Positions 37,885 to 46,772 of a stretch of DNA of 50,571 nucleotides are shown here, in pieces; within the stretch, counting starts at the first letter, position 1, and every line of letters starts with the position of its first letter. The notes under the pieces are model-generated. The model was not told the origin of the DNA, ran no database searches, and saw nothing but the letters and a program-made list of their open reading frames with translations. This DNA is from Richelia sp. SL_2_1 (lineage in GTDB: Bacteria > Cyanobacteriota > Cyanobacteriia > Cyanobacteriales > Nostocaceae). Made by a program: the position numbers and the translations under genes. The stretch lies in NCBI GenBank assembly GCA_012033205.1, contig JAAUSO010000029.1:1-50571 (forward strand). The letters are read 5' to 3'.

Positions 37885-39309
37885 ATGCAAAAGAACAACA
37901 TCAAAGATATACCAAACAAAACTTCCCACGAGCAGAAGTATATGCAAAAATTTATTTCAAGTTACATTCAACGAACAAAAAAATCAAAACATCTTACACA
38001 GCAATATCGTCCGGTTCTAGCTGATAATAGAGTGTCAGCAGGTTTTAATTTCCCATTTAAGGAAATACTTTATCCCATTGTGGCAAAACGTTCTCTAGGT
38101 TCGAGGATATGGGATGTGGATGGCAACGAATATATAGATCTGATGATGGGATTGGGTGTTAATCTCTTTGGGCATAATCCACCTTTTATCAAAGAAGTTT
38201 TACAAGAGCAATTAGAAAAAGGTATACAACTTGGCCCGCAATCAGATATGACGGGTGAAGTGGCTGAGTTAATTTGCGAGTTTACAGGAATGGAGCGAGT
38301 TACCTTTAGCAATACAGGTACAGAAGCAGTCATGACTGCGATACGTTTAGCACGAACAGTCACAGGTAGAAATAAGATAGCGCTGTTTTCAGATTCTTAT
38401 CACGGTCATTCCGATGGAACTTTAGTCAAATTAGAGAAAATAGGTTCAAATCTGCACACAGTACCAATAGCTCCAGGGATTCCGGCAAATATTGCAGAAG
38501 ACGTTTTAGTCCTAGATTATGGCAATCCCCAATCACTCAGCATTATTCAAGCCCACGAACAAGAATTAGCAGCTGTTTTAGTTGTACCAGTGCCAACGAC
38601 GCGACCAGATTTACAACCCAAAATATTTCTTCAGCAATTGCGCCAATTAACAGAACAAGCAGGAATTGCATTGATTTTTGACGAAATGGTAACTGGATTT
38701 CGTATTCATCCTGGTGGTGCACAAGCGTGGTTTGGAATTAAAGCCGATATAGCCACCTATGGAAAGATTGTTGGTGGTGGTATGCCAATTGGAATTATTG
38801 CTGGTAAAGCGACTTATATGGATGCCATCGATGGTGGTATGTGGAATTATGGAGATGATTCTTCCCCGACTGCTAAAACAACATTTTTTGCAGGTACTTT
38901 TTGTAAACATCCTTTAGCAATGGCAGCTGCACGGGCTGTTCTCAAATACTTAAAGATTCAAGGAGAAAGCCTTCAGAAGCAACTTAATCAACGCACATCC
39001 GAGTTTGTCACAGCACTTAATGTTTGCTTTGAGAAAGAAGAATTACCTATACGAATGGCTAATTTTGGTTCACTTTTCGGTCTTGCTTCAGAGGAAAATT
39101 CTACATCTGAGGAAAATTCTGCTACTTCACAGAGTATGGACTTGTTACGCTATTACCTACTGAGCAAAGGAGTTTATCTACTTCGAGCAGGTGGTTATTT
39201 ATCTACCGCTCACACTGACGAAGATATTAGTTATGTAATTGGAGCAGTAAAAGAAAGTATCGGGGAACTTCGAGAGGCAGGCTTTTTACCTGTTCTTGTA
39301 AAAAATTAG
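37885..39309 (+). CDS. Class III aminotransferase, glutamate-1-semialdehyde aminomutase-like
   Basis: This PLP enzyme of about 474 residues resembles glutamate-1-semialdehyde aminomutases and NRPS/PKS-associated aminotransferases. Visible motifs are RIWDVDGNEYIDLMMGLGVN, FSNTGTEAVMTAIRLAR, DEMVTGFR and the PLP lysine in YGKIVGGGMPIG. ATG 37885 is preferred; a TTG at 37876 would overlap the upstream stop. It directly follows the thioester reductase, the same pairing as in myxochelin biosynthesis, where a GSA-like aminotransferase converts the released aldehyde to an amine. Both ketoreductases in the cluster appear active, so transamination of a beta-keto intermediate, as in microcystin-type AMT domains, is less likely. 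A short acidic repeat (EENSTSEENSATS) lies near residue 410. Confidence 0.85.
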   Translation: MQKNNIKDIPNKTSHEQKYMQKFISSYIQRTKKSKHLTQQYRPVLADNRVSAGFNFPFKEILYPIVAKRSLGSRIWDVDGNEYIDLMMGLGVNLFGHNPPFIKEVLQEQLEKGIQLGPQSDMTGEVAELICEFTGMERVTFSNTGTEAVMTAIRLARTVTGRNKIALFSDSYHGHSDGTLVKLEKIGSNLHTVPIAPGIPANIAEDVLVLDYGNPQSLSIIQAHEQELAAVLVVPVPTTRPDLQPKIFLQQLRQLTEQAGIALIFDEMVTGFRIHPGGAQAWFGIKADIATYGKIVGGGMPIGIIAGKATYMDAIDGGMWNYGDDSSPTAKTTFFAGTFCKHPLAMAAARAVLKYLKIQGESLQKQLNQRTSEFVTALNVCFEKEELPIRMANFGSLFGLASEENSTSEENSATSQSMDLLRYYLLSKGVYLLRAGGYLSTAHTDEDISYVIGAVKESIGELREAGFLPVLVKN

Positions 39310-39421
39310 TCAAAGTTTTGTTTTATCTAAACACCCTTTTATTGGATTGTAAAGATCGATTTGACGACCACAATTGACACTTCTGCTTTTTCATACAAAC
39401 TTCAAATTAGGATAAATTGTA

Positions 39422-40186
39422 ATGTTTCCTTCAACCACTCGCCATTCATATGATATTTGGGCACGGATATATAACGAAAAAAAAGGTCCGAATACCACTA
39501 AATTAGCACTCCCTCCTGTGGAGAAATTGTTGTTGCCCTTTCTTCCTCAAGGAACGCATATTCTCGATCTTGGCTGCGGTACAGGACAATTAGCACAATA
39601 TTTGAAATCAAAAGGTTATCAAGTAACTGGAATTGACGTTTCAGAAGGAATGCTAAATTACGCCCGTGAAAATGCACCAGGTGTAGATTTTATCCTTACT
39701 GACGCACGCTTTTTTGACTTACCTTCTACTTTTGATGGAGTCATTTCGACATCTGATGGCTTGAACCATCTTATGAACCTAGAAGATTTAACTCATGTCT
39801 TTCAAAATGTGTATACATCACTACTAGCAAATGGTTTATTCCTATTTGATTTGAATATGGAAGAACGGTATGAAACAGATTGGTGGAACGGTTCCATTGA
39901 AGGGGATGTGAAAGACGATTATGCTTGGGCTGCTCAAAGGAGCTATGACCGAGAAGAAAAAATCAGCCAAACTCACATTACTGTATTTAATCTGGTAGAT
40001 GGTAGCTGGCAGCGTACAGACTCTAATTTGGTTGGTAGATGTTATTCTAGATCGGAAATTCGTTCGGCTTTAAAGACCGTGGGTTTTACAGAAGTTAAAG
40101 AATATGATGCAGAGCGAGATTTTGACATACATGAATGGGGACCAGGCAAAGCTTACTTTGTTTGTTGTAAAAAGCTAGGCGAGTAG
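39422..40186 (+). CDS. Class I SAM-dependent methyltransferase
   Basis: This 254-residue protein has the SAM-binding motif ILDLGCGTGQLA (about residue 47), then GIDVSEGML and FDGVISTSDGLNHL, and is of normal length for a small-molecule methyltransferase. It lies 112 bases after the aminotransferase on the same strand and is followed by other cluster genes, so a tailoring role (N- or O-methylation of the peptide) is plausible. The substrate cannot be read from the sequence. Confidence 0.85.
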   Translation: MFPSTTRHSYDIWARIYNEKKGPNTTKLALPPVEKLLLPFLPQGTHILDLGCGTGQLAQYLKSKGYQVTGIDVSEGMLNYARENAPGVDFILTDARFFDLPSTFDGVISTSDGLNHLMNLEDLTHVFQNVYTSLLANGLFLFDLNMEERYETDWWNGSIEGDVKDDYAWAAQRSYDREEKISQTHITVFNLVDGSWQRTDSNLVGRCYSRSEIRSALKTVGFTEVKEYDAERDFDIHEWGPGKAYFVCCKKLGE

Positions 40187-40305
40187 ACATAAAAAAGCTA
40201 ATTTTTTACGGTAACAATTTATAGTAAAAAGAGCTATTGTCTTATGGACTATGTTTTGCACATATTATAGCGCTTCTCAGTTTAGTGAGGTACAAAAAAT
40301 AATCT

Positions 40306-40346
40306 GTATACTTTAATTTTCATGGCTCACAAAAATTAAAGTATAC
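40306..40346. other. Perfect AT-rich hairpin in a 352-base gap
   Basis: GTATACTTTAATTTT (40306-40320) is exactly complementary to AAAATTAAAGTATAC (40332-40346), with an 11-base loop. It lies in the gap 40187-40538, where no gene was seen. No T run follows on the plus strand, so a classic terminator is not supported; an operator, mRNA stability element or miniature repeat are alternatives. Confidence 0.55.
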
Positions 40347-40538
40347 TTCATCAGTTTGGGAAACGCGATATATTTATGTTAATAGTCTTTGTCTTAACTT
40401 TTTTAGAATTTAAGAATTTAACAAAACTAAAATTTGAACAATACAGATTATCAATTATATTAAAAAATACCTTCGGAATTGGATTTTTTATCAAAAAAAT
40501 AATAATTGTTATTTATAACTTATAAAAGAGGTGCCGAA

Positions 40539-40835
40539 ATGCCAACAATGGGAAAGTACTGCAAAGCATACTTAATCAAAAATTTACGTCAATTTGAGCA
40601 ATGGACTGAGAATTTAGAAAATACAAGAAAAGAAAAACAACAGATAGATGGTACGGAAGTAGAAGTTAAAAGAGTGTTAACGGATGATGATTTTTTATAT
40701 TTACAAGAGAACTACGTAGTTACAGATGGAATCTACAAGGACGAGAATATTATCTTTGATAATGTAACACCTGGGTGGAAAGAGTTTTGTCATCAGATTC
40801 TTGAATTCGAGATTCCTGTTTACGAAACAGTATAA
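40539..40835 (+). CDS. Small uncharacterised protein in the NRPS cluster
   Basis: ATG 40539 follows a usable ribosome binding site (AAAGAGGTG, 40526-40534) and gives 98 residues. I do not recognise the family. The protein is soluble, rich in acidic and aromatic residues, with no membrane segment or signal peptide. Notable stretches are KYCKAYLIKNLRQFEQWTEN at the start and VTPGWKEFCHQILEFEIP near the end. The start is preferred over one at 40506, which has no binding site. Its place between the methyltransferase and the MbtH-like gene suggests an accessory role in the pathway, but this rests on position only. Confidence 0.65.
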   Translation: MPTMGKYCKAYLIKNLRQFEQWTENLENTRKEKQQIDGTEVEVKRVLTDDDFLYLQENYVVTDGIYKDENIIFDNVTPGWKEFCHQILEFEIPVYETV

Positions 40836-41017
40836 GTACAAGCATCTGAAAGTTCTTCCGAAAAATAAAGTATAAAAAAAGTCAGCCATTCGTCCTAAGG
40901 TGCGCTTCATCTTACTATGAATAAGGGTGAGTTCCGCTCAAGCTTCTCGCTCTAACATAGCAGCATAGCTGAATTCTTTTTATCTTCAGGTAATAGTTAA
41001 ATATCAAAAGGTTAATT

Positions 41018-41242
41018 ATGTATCAAGATGACAAAGAAGACACGACAATTTACAAAGTTGTAGTTAATCATAAAGAACAGTATTCCATCTGGCCATCTGA
41101 GCGTGATAATCCGCTTGGTTGGAAAGATGCTGGAAAAAATGGACTCAAACAAGAGTGTTTAGATTACATAAAAGAAGTCTGGACTGACATGAGACCGCTA
41201 AGCCTCCGAAAAAAAATGGAGGAAACAGCATCTAGCACTTAG
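41018..41242 (+). CDS. MbtH-like protein
   Basis: This 74-residue protein has the full MbtH signature: [33 protein letters not shown], with the three tryptophans. MbtH-like proteins bind NRPS adenylation domains and are often needed for their folding or activity. It presumably serves the five A domains in this window. It follows the small unknown protein after a 182-base gap and precedes the type II thioesterase. Confidence 0.95.
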   Translation: MYQDDKEDTTIYKVVVNHKEQYSIWPSERDNPLGWKDAGKNGLKQECLDYIKEVWTDMRPLSLRKKMEETASST

Positions 41243-41256
41243 GTTCCTTGTATTTT

Positions 41257-41282
41257 TTACGAATAGTCAACATAATTCGTAA
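41257..41282. other. Short inverted repeat after mbtH-like gene
   Basis: TTACGAAT (41257-41264) pairs exactly with ATTCGTAA (41275-41282) around a 10-base loop, 15 bases after the MbtH stop codon. The T run lies before the stem, so it could terminate only minus-strand transcription. The rest of the gap to 41522 shows nothing recognisable. Confidence 0.3.
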
Positions 41283-41522
41283 TTGCGGTCTTCGTAATTC
41301 GTCACAACCCTCAATTTTGAGAAACATAGGGAGTAGGGAATAGGTAATCATTCGGGTGTTTATTTCATTAGTAGCGAAAAGATTTTATAATTTTCGCCTT
41401 TGACATGCAGACCTTTAACCTGTTCCCCCTACCCTTACGAAAAGACTTTTACAGCTAACGTTGGCTATGCTAACAGCAAATCCTAATTATATAACGATTG
41501 CTTTTATTAAAAATTAGAAAAG

Positions 41523-42289
41523 ATGAAAACAATACGCAAGTTCAATTCCTACATTACCTGTCCAAAACCATCATCTCAAGCCTCCTTGAGGTTATTTTGT
41601 TTTCCCTATGCAGGTGGTAGCTCTTTAATTTTTCGTACATGGGCTGCGAGCTTACCTACAAATATTGAAATTTGTCCTGTAGAACTTCCAGGACGGGGAA
41701 TGCAAATGAAATCACCTCCATTTACGCGAATGGAAGCTTTAGTTAACGCAATTGCTCCCATTCTCCTCCCATATTTAGATAAACCATTCGCTTTTTTCGG
41801 TCATAGTATGGGTGGATTGCTCAGTTTTGAACTTGCTCGCTATCTTTACAAAGAATATGGCAAAAAACCAGTCCAACTATGTATTTCTGCTAGTCGCGCT
41901 CCTCAAATTCTCTCACCAAAACCATCTATCCATGCGCTCCCCGAAACAGAGTTTAAACAAGAGCTTCGTCGTCTTAACGGTACACCTGCTCCAGTGTTGG
42001 AAAATACCGAATTAATGCAAATACTTATCCCTATTCTAAGGGCAGATTTTGCAGTTTTAGAAACTTATGTTTACACTCAAGAGCCACCCCTTGAATGTCC
42101 AATCGCGGCTTTTGGTGGATTAGAAGACCAAGAAGTAACTGTAGAAGAACTAGAAGGGTGCGATCGCAAACACAAAGTTCCTTCAAATTACAAATGTTTT
42201 CCGGAGACCACTTTTTTATACACTCAGTCCAATCGCTTTTACTTGAGAATTTATCTCAACATTTGAAAGCATCAACTGACACAGAGTAA
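41523..42289 (+). CDS. Type II thioesterase (frameshifted near the C-terminus)
   Basis: This is an alpha/beta hydrolase of the editing thioesterase family. It shows LFCFPYAGG near the start, the nucleophile in FFGHSMGGLLSFEL (about residue 97) and the acid in FGGLEDQEV. The frame is lost at 42160: adding one G in GGGTGCGATCGC gives EGWRSQTQSSFKLQMF, and the catalytic histidine in SGDHFFIHS then lies in frame up to the stop at 42287-42289. As written, the frame ends at 42266 with an unrelated tail and lacks the histidine. Such enzymes clear stalled or misprimed carriers; release of the main product is probably by the reductase domain. Confidence 0.88.
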
Positions 42290-42394
42290 ATCAATTAAAA
42301 TTATTAAATCAGGAAGTTCGTGCTTGGTATATTTTTATTAATATTTCTATTAATACTTCAATAAAAATACGCACAAATTAGATATACATCTTTA

Positions 42395-42422
42395 TAGAGG
42401 CGCGACACTATGAGCGTCTCTA
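42395..42422. repeat. Short cyanobacterial palindromic repeat
   Basis: TAGAGGCGC near the left end and GCGTCTCTA at the right form an imperfect palindrome of a type scattered through cyanobacterial intergenic DNA. It lies in the 483-base gap 42290-42772 between two convergent genes. The rest of that gap shows only a purine-rich patch near 42510 and the terminator described separately. Confidence 0.5.
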
Positions 42423-42707
42423 CATTCATTTTTGGAGTTGTTTAATCTGACTAATTGATATAAAATTATTGTTTTCGGGTTTTACGTCAGATTTTTAAAA
42501 CAACACTCTTGAAAGGAGGAAGAGGGTTTGAGCGGAAGAAGAGACAAGAGTTGTAAACATTAACCAATGAAAATTGAATATATAAGTTAAATGTGTAGGA
42601 GTTTAACAGACATTTTATCTATAGCAGTAAAGATTTGATAATAGCCCAAGAAGCATCCCTGATAAAACCTTCACCATATCTCAGTGCGAGATAAACCTTA
42701 AATACAA

Positions 42708-42740
42708 AGGCAGGCTTATTATAGATTTCAAAGCCTGCCT
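42708..42740 (-). terminator. Hairpin downstream of the acylase gene
   Basis: AGGCAGGCTT (42708-42717) and AAGCCTGCCT (42731-42740) form a perfect 10-base-pair stem with a 13-base loop. It lies 33 bases beyond the stop codon of the minus-strand acylase and is followed on that strand by a T-rich but broken run. Because the neighbouring thioesterase gene converges on it, it may serve both strands. Confidence 0.6.
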
Positions 42741-42772
42741 GTTACGAAAATTGTAATTTCTACATTAGACTC

Positions 42773-44917
42773 TTAAAATACTTGACGAGATTCTAAATGA
42801 GCTTCAATATCCTTTCTAGTACGCCAAACCGGACGCAATTTTTGACGTGCAAACAGTGGTAACTGGTCAACAGAATGAGCAGAACCAGGTTGAGAGGAAT
42901 TACCGTAACTCATCAATGCCATTGCTTTAACTGGGGTAGAAAACTCAATCGCAGCCACATAAGAATCACCTGCAACGGGTTGAAATTGAGCATTTTCTGA
43001 AGGAGCAAAATTAACAACTCGAAAAATACCTAAGTAACCATCGCCACCATTACCTGGTAAATTTACGTTCCCATATTTCAAGCGGAAAACCTCTCCCCAA
43101 GCCACATCTAATTTTCCATAAGCTTTCTCTACTTTTGCTGCTACCGTTTCCAGTAATTTCACCGCATCTTGAGGATTTGCTAACCCATCGGGTGTAGTTC
43201 GAGGTGCATCTTGACTCCAAGGTTTACTAAAAGCTTGATCAAAATCTAATTCTTCCGCCCAAGCAGCAAATAATACTGCTCCCTTACTAGAAGCATTTGC
43301 TTGTCTATCCCACTTTTCTAAAACATTTACTGCTCGTTGTCCCAGTTTGCTGCCATATTTCCGCGCTGCTGGAATTAAATCATCCAGAATCCGGTCGGCA
43401 AATTCCATCCGCGTTGAATGCTTGTATTTAACCATTTCATTGAAGGTAATTTTTTTATCCTCATCGAGCATTCTGGCAGAACTCTGCGCTCGGAAATCCA
43501 TCAAACGCGGTGCCATATAAGGCGGATATTTTTCTGGTTGAATCGCTAATGGAAAAGTTGTTGTCCACGGTGAGTCATTAGCATTTTGTAACCAACCGCT
43601 CTGAGGGTCAACAACCCGAGGTAAATCTTCATAGGGATGATTTTTTGTCCACAACCTTTTAGATGTATCCCCCGGAATAACACCTTGCCAATCTGCAAAA
43701 TCTCCTTCCTCACGCACTGGAACTAGTCCGTTAAATAGATGCATAATATGACCTTTTCGGTCGGCATACATCACTGTAAACATTGGTAACTGCAAACGTT
43801 GGAGTACTTTTTCAAATTCTGCCAAATTTTGCGATCGTGCCATATCCCACCACTGTTTCAACACTCCTGGTTGGTCAAGTCCGACAACACGCAGCGCAGT
43901 AACTTTACCATCTTTCTCTGATACAACAGGTCCGTGAACAGAGCTTTTGACTACCAATGGTTGTTCCTGTAGTGTCCCGTCGTTTTGTTTGACTTTCAAG
44001 GAAACAGTTTTCGTTTCAAAGGGACGAACTTTATCATCAAAACGATAGCCATCACCAGCTAATTCTAGTTGATAAGCATCCCACCCATCATGAGTGTTAA
44101 CGGTATGAGTCCAACCCAAATTATCGTTGAAAGCAATATTTAAAACAGGAATTCCGACAAGCGATGCTCCATAAGCGTCGATTCCCGGTGCAGTAATTTG
44201 AGCTTCATACCATAAGTACAAATCCGACCAGGGAAGGTGAGGATTTGCCAGCAGCATAGCATTTCCAGATGCTGAACGAGAGGGTGCGATCGCCCAGCCA
44301 TTAGAACCAGCTTTTGATTCCGAACTACTCACACCCGCAACTTGTTCTGGACTAACTACAAATGTAAAGTTGAGTACTCTTTGTAGATGAGCGAGGATGT
44401 CTTCTCCTTTAACTGGTAGAACAACTTCAACCTCATCATCAATTGCATTCGGATTTTCTTTGACGTAAGTATTGATACTCTCTGCAAAAGCATCTAAATA
44501 ACTACGGAAAGATGCATCTTGTGCTTCATACCAAACGCTAGCGCGTTCGGGTACTCCCATTGTCAACATCCAACGGTCAGAGTCTATATAGTCCTCTCCC
44601 CAGTATTGGGCTGCACGTCCTCTTGCTTGTCCGTAGAGACGCAGTAATAAATTACCGTGGCTTTGCATTTGCGCCCATCCAAAAGCACGGAATGCACTTA
44701 TAGCATCCTGACCATAAATATGCGGTATCCCATAGGTATCCCACAATATTTCAGTACTAGGAACCTGAGTTCCAAAAGTTTGGCATCCTAAAATTAATGC
44801 AAACAACAGGCTGAGTGTAAATGATAAAATTCTATTGCGATTTCTTTTAAAAACCTTAAGTATCTGGGAATTATTCCCAGAAGATAAAAGGTAAGCGATA
44901 GTAATTAATTGCTGCAT
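42773..44917 (-). CDS. Penicillin-acylase family Ntn hydrolase (PvdQ/AiiC-like)
   Basis: This intact 714-residue protein is of the family that is made as a proenzyme and cleaves itself into two chains. The new N-terminal nucleophile would be the Ser in KAGSNGWAIAPSRS (about residue 210). Other family marks are DTYGIPHIYG, NPHLPW and FNDNLGWTHTVNTHDGWD. The N-terminus has a basic stretch, a hydrophobic segment and ILGCQ, a plausible lipoprotein signal, so export is likely. Relatives hydrolyse acyl-homoserine lactones (AiiC in Anabaena) or remove the fatty acyl chain from a pyoverdine precursor (PvdQ). Standing opposite a probable siderophore cluster, either role is possible; the sequence does not decide. 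Confidence 0.87.
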   Translation of the reverse strand: MQQLITIAYLLSSGNNSQILKVFKRNRNRILSFTLSLLFALILGCQTFGTQVPSTEILWDTYGIPHIYGQDAISAFRAFGWAQMQSHGNLLLRLYGQARGRAAQYWGEDYIDSDRWMLTMGVPERASVWYEAQDASFRSYLDAFAESINTYVKENPNAIDDEVEVVLPVKGEDILAHLQRVLNFTFVVSPEQVAGVSSSESKAGSNGWAIAPSRSASGNAMLLANPHLPWSDLYLWYEAQITAPGIDAYGASLVGIPVLNIAFNDNLGWTHTVNTHDGWDAYQLELAGDGYRFDDKVRPFETKTVSLKVKQNDGTLQEQPLVVKSSVHGPVVSEKDGKVTALRVVGLDQPGVLKQWWDMARSQNLAEFEKVLQRLQLPMFTVMYADRKGHIMHLFNGLVPVREEGDFADWQGVIPGDTSKRLWTKNHPYEDLPRVVDPQSGWLQNANDSPWTTTFPLAIQPEKYPPYMAPRLMDFRAQSSARMLDEDKKITFNEMVKYKHSTRMEFADRILDDLIPAARKYGSKLGQRAVNVLEKWDRQANASSKGAVLFAAWAEELDFDQAFSKPWSQDAPRTTPDGLANPQDAVKLLETVAAKVEKAYGKLDVAWGEVFRLKYGNVNLPGNGGDGYLGIFRVVNFAPSENAQFQPVAGDSYVAAIEFSTPVKAMALMSYGNSSQPGSAHSVDQLPLFARQKLRPVWRTRKDIEAHLESRQVF

Positions 44918-45260
44918 AGTTAATAAACACTACGTAAGGTAATTGATGATATTTTCCAAAAATATCTGTTATCTAGTACATTCATTCAAACATTATTGAG
45001 CAGATAGTGATGAATAAGGGATTATAGCCTGCTCGTTAGTGACAACTTGCGTTATGTCGCAAAATTTTTCAATAAAAAAGGCTGATTTGTAAACCTGCCT
45101 TGAGTGAGAAAATATCAGTCGAAACTTTTGCTTCAAGCAATACTTTCACTTGTACCCTAAAAAATAATAACAGGAATTCTTCTCAAATACTTTTAATTCT
45201 TATAACTGGAGTTTAGACTAAAAACCACAAAATGACTCAGTTACACTGAGTTAACAAGTA

Positions 45261-46624
45261 TCAAGCTACAAAATTTAAAAAATCAGTTAAACAGCAGATT
45301 GTTCTGTTTTTTTTAGGTGGCTTTGGAGTACTCTTTTTAACCATTGGATACCTGATTCTACGCTTACGAGGTTTTCCCTTTTTCCAGCCAGGTGATTTAC
45401 CGCGTACTTTTGGAGGTTTGGCAGGTGTAGAAATGTGGACTAAAATCCCAGGCATCGCCTGGGCAACTCAACAGGAGAGTTAATTTGGTTGTTGTTTTTT
45501 GCCAAGGAAGGGGATTGTCACTAACAATATCACGAGCGAGCCATAACTCCCAGGTCATTAACGGCATCAAATCACTCCATTTATCACAAGTAGTGTGGTG
45601 TTGATAATTTTGGAAGAGTCCAATGTAGTCTTTGCTTAATAAAACGATACCAGTGGTCAACTGCAAAACGGCGTAAATAAAATTTCCAAAGTTCATTTAT
45701 TGGCGGCATTTTGGAACCAACAAATGCTAACCACATCGGTCTTGATACACGTTTAGAACCATCTGGATTAAGACGTTCTACGAGTATAATAGTCATGGGA
45801 TGAAGGGGAGATTTACGTAAATGTAAGTTGTGCCAAACCCTAATTTTTACATACCCAACTTGGGAATCTTTTTCTTCTATTGTTTGTGCTGCTTCTGACC
45901 AAGTTGTTGAATCGTTAAGTTTGAATTTATCTCCATGAACTCTTGGCTTACCTCTACCTGAATATGAAGGTGGTTCTCCCCATAAGCATAAATTTGAGCG
46001 TAAACGCATTAATTTATCAGCATTAATGTCAGCCGTTTTGATTACAAATGGCGCACATCTGTATTCAATATCCCATAACGTTAAAGGTCGAGATGGTAAT
46101 TGCGGGCATACTTGTTGGAGTTGCCATACCGCTTTATTAATCGGATTCTCCCAACTAGTTATCCTCTCATGTCGCAATGGTAATGCCCAACTTCCTTCTT
46201 CTTCTGGAACCCATACAAGTGTACTGTAACCGAATCCTGCTGTTACTGGGCGACCTCCGATTCCACTTTGGGTATGATGTTCATAAGTCCAATATTTAAC
46301 GTTGGTGCGTTTGGTCTTGACCATGCAGTATGGTCTCCGGCAAGAATAATACGTTCTTGGCTTGGTATATTTTCGATGTATAGTCCCATTAATTTATTTC
46401 GTTGGACTTTTGTATCTTGCAATGCTTCATAGATGCTTGACCATTTTCGGCGTTAGCGAAGCGTGCCGAAGGCATAATATTGGGCATAGAGATAAGTCTG
46501 CCAAACTATATGCATTCCTTGTGAGCAGCACTGAGTCCGTTAATTCAAATGTCGCATCTTTTGCTTTACATAAACATTTGTACGCAGCTTGACGGAATTC
46601 CCTTAAATGTGCAAAAACATCCAT
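45261..46624 (-). pseudogene. Broken DDE transposase (IS701/IS4-like)
   Basis: The gene runs from ATG at 46624 (MDVFAHLREFRQAAYKC) leftwards. Coding pieces in three frames can be joined: LSLCP, then RKWSSIYEALQD, GDHTAWSRP, TYEHHTQSGIGG, LRHERITSWENP, RLRSNLCLW, RRFAVDHWYRFIKQRLHW, SDLMPLMTWELWLARD and a lysine-rich end (PRKRRIRYP). At least four lesions separate them: a 25-bp repeat insertion near 46450-46475, a missing A near 46300, and frame changes near 45600 and 45455. It cannot make a full transposase. Confidence 0.8.
46450..46475. repeat. Short GC-rich repeat inserted in the transposase gene
   Basis: The core TTAGCGAAGCGTGCCG (46453-46468) sits where the transposase should read LCP-x-F-R-x-KW without interruption. 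The same 16 bases recur at 46911-46926, outside the element. This is a mobile short repeat of the cyanobacterial type. Confidence 0.6.
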
Positions 46625-46724
46625 AACGAAAGTTGAGATTTGGTAGTGCTTTTCTCATCTTCCGTCGGGAGGTGCTTGTTTTACCACAAGCATTTCCCTA
46701 TTTTTTATCCCATTTTTTGTGCGC

Positions 46725-46745
46725 CGTGACCGCGTAGCGGTCACG
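46725..46745. repeat. Perfect 9-bp-stem palindrome
   Basis: CGTGACCGC, loop GTA, GCGGTCACG forms an exact hairpin just inside the right end of the decayed element. It is much richer in GC than its surroundings and resembles cyanobacterial short interspersed repeats. Confidence 0.55.
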
Positions 46746-46772
46746 AGCTTTAGTCTAAACTCCAGTTATAAG

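Larger units (their letters stand above)
45199..46772 (-). mobile_element. Decayed insertion sequence with 24-bp terminal inverted repeats
   Basis: The ends are exact inverted copies: 45199-45222 begins CTTATAACTGGAGTTTAGAC and 46749-46772 is its complement. The bases ATT flank both ends (45196-45198 and 46773-46775), a possible 3-bp target duplication. Inside is one broken transposase gene on the minus strand. The length is 1574 bp. From the transposase, it looks like an IS701/IS4-like DDE element, but I am not sure of the family. Two short GC-rich palindromic repeats have inserted into it since. Confidence 0.8.

Noticed and set aside
41523-42289. Main product-releasing thioesterase
   Set aside because: It is a stand-alone type II enzyme, and the last module has its own reductase domain for release.
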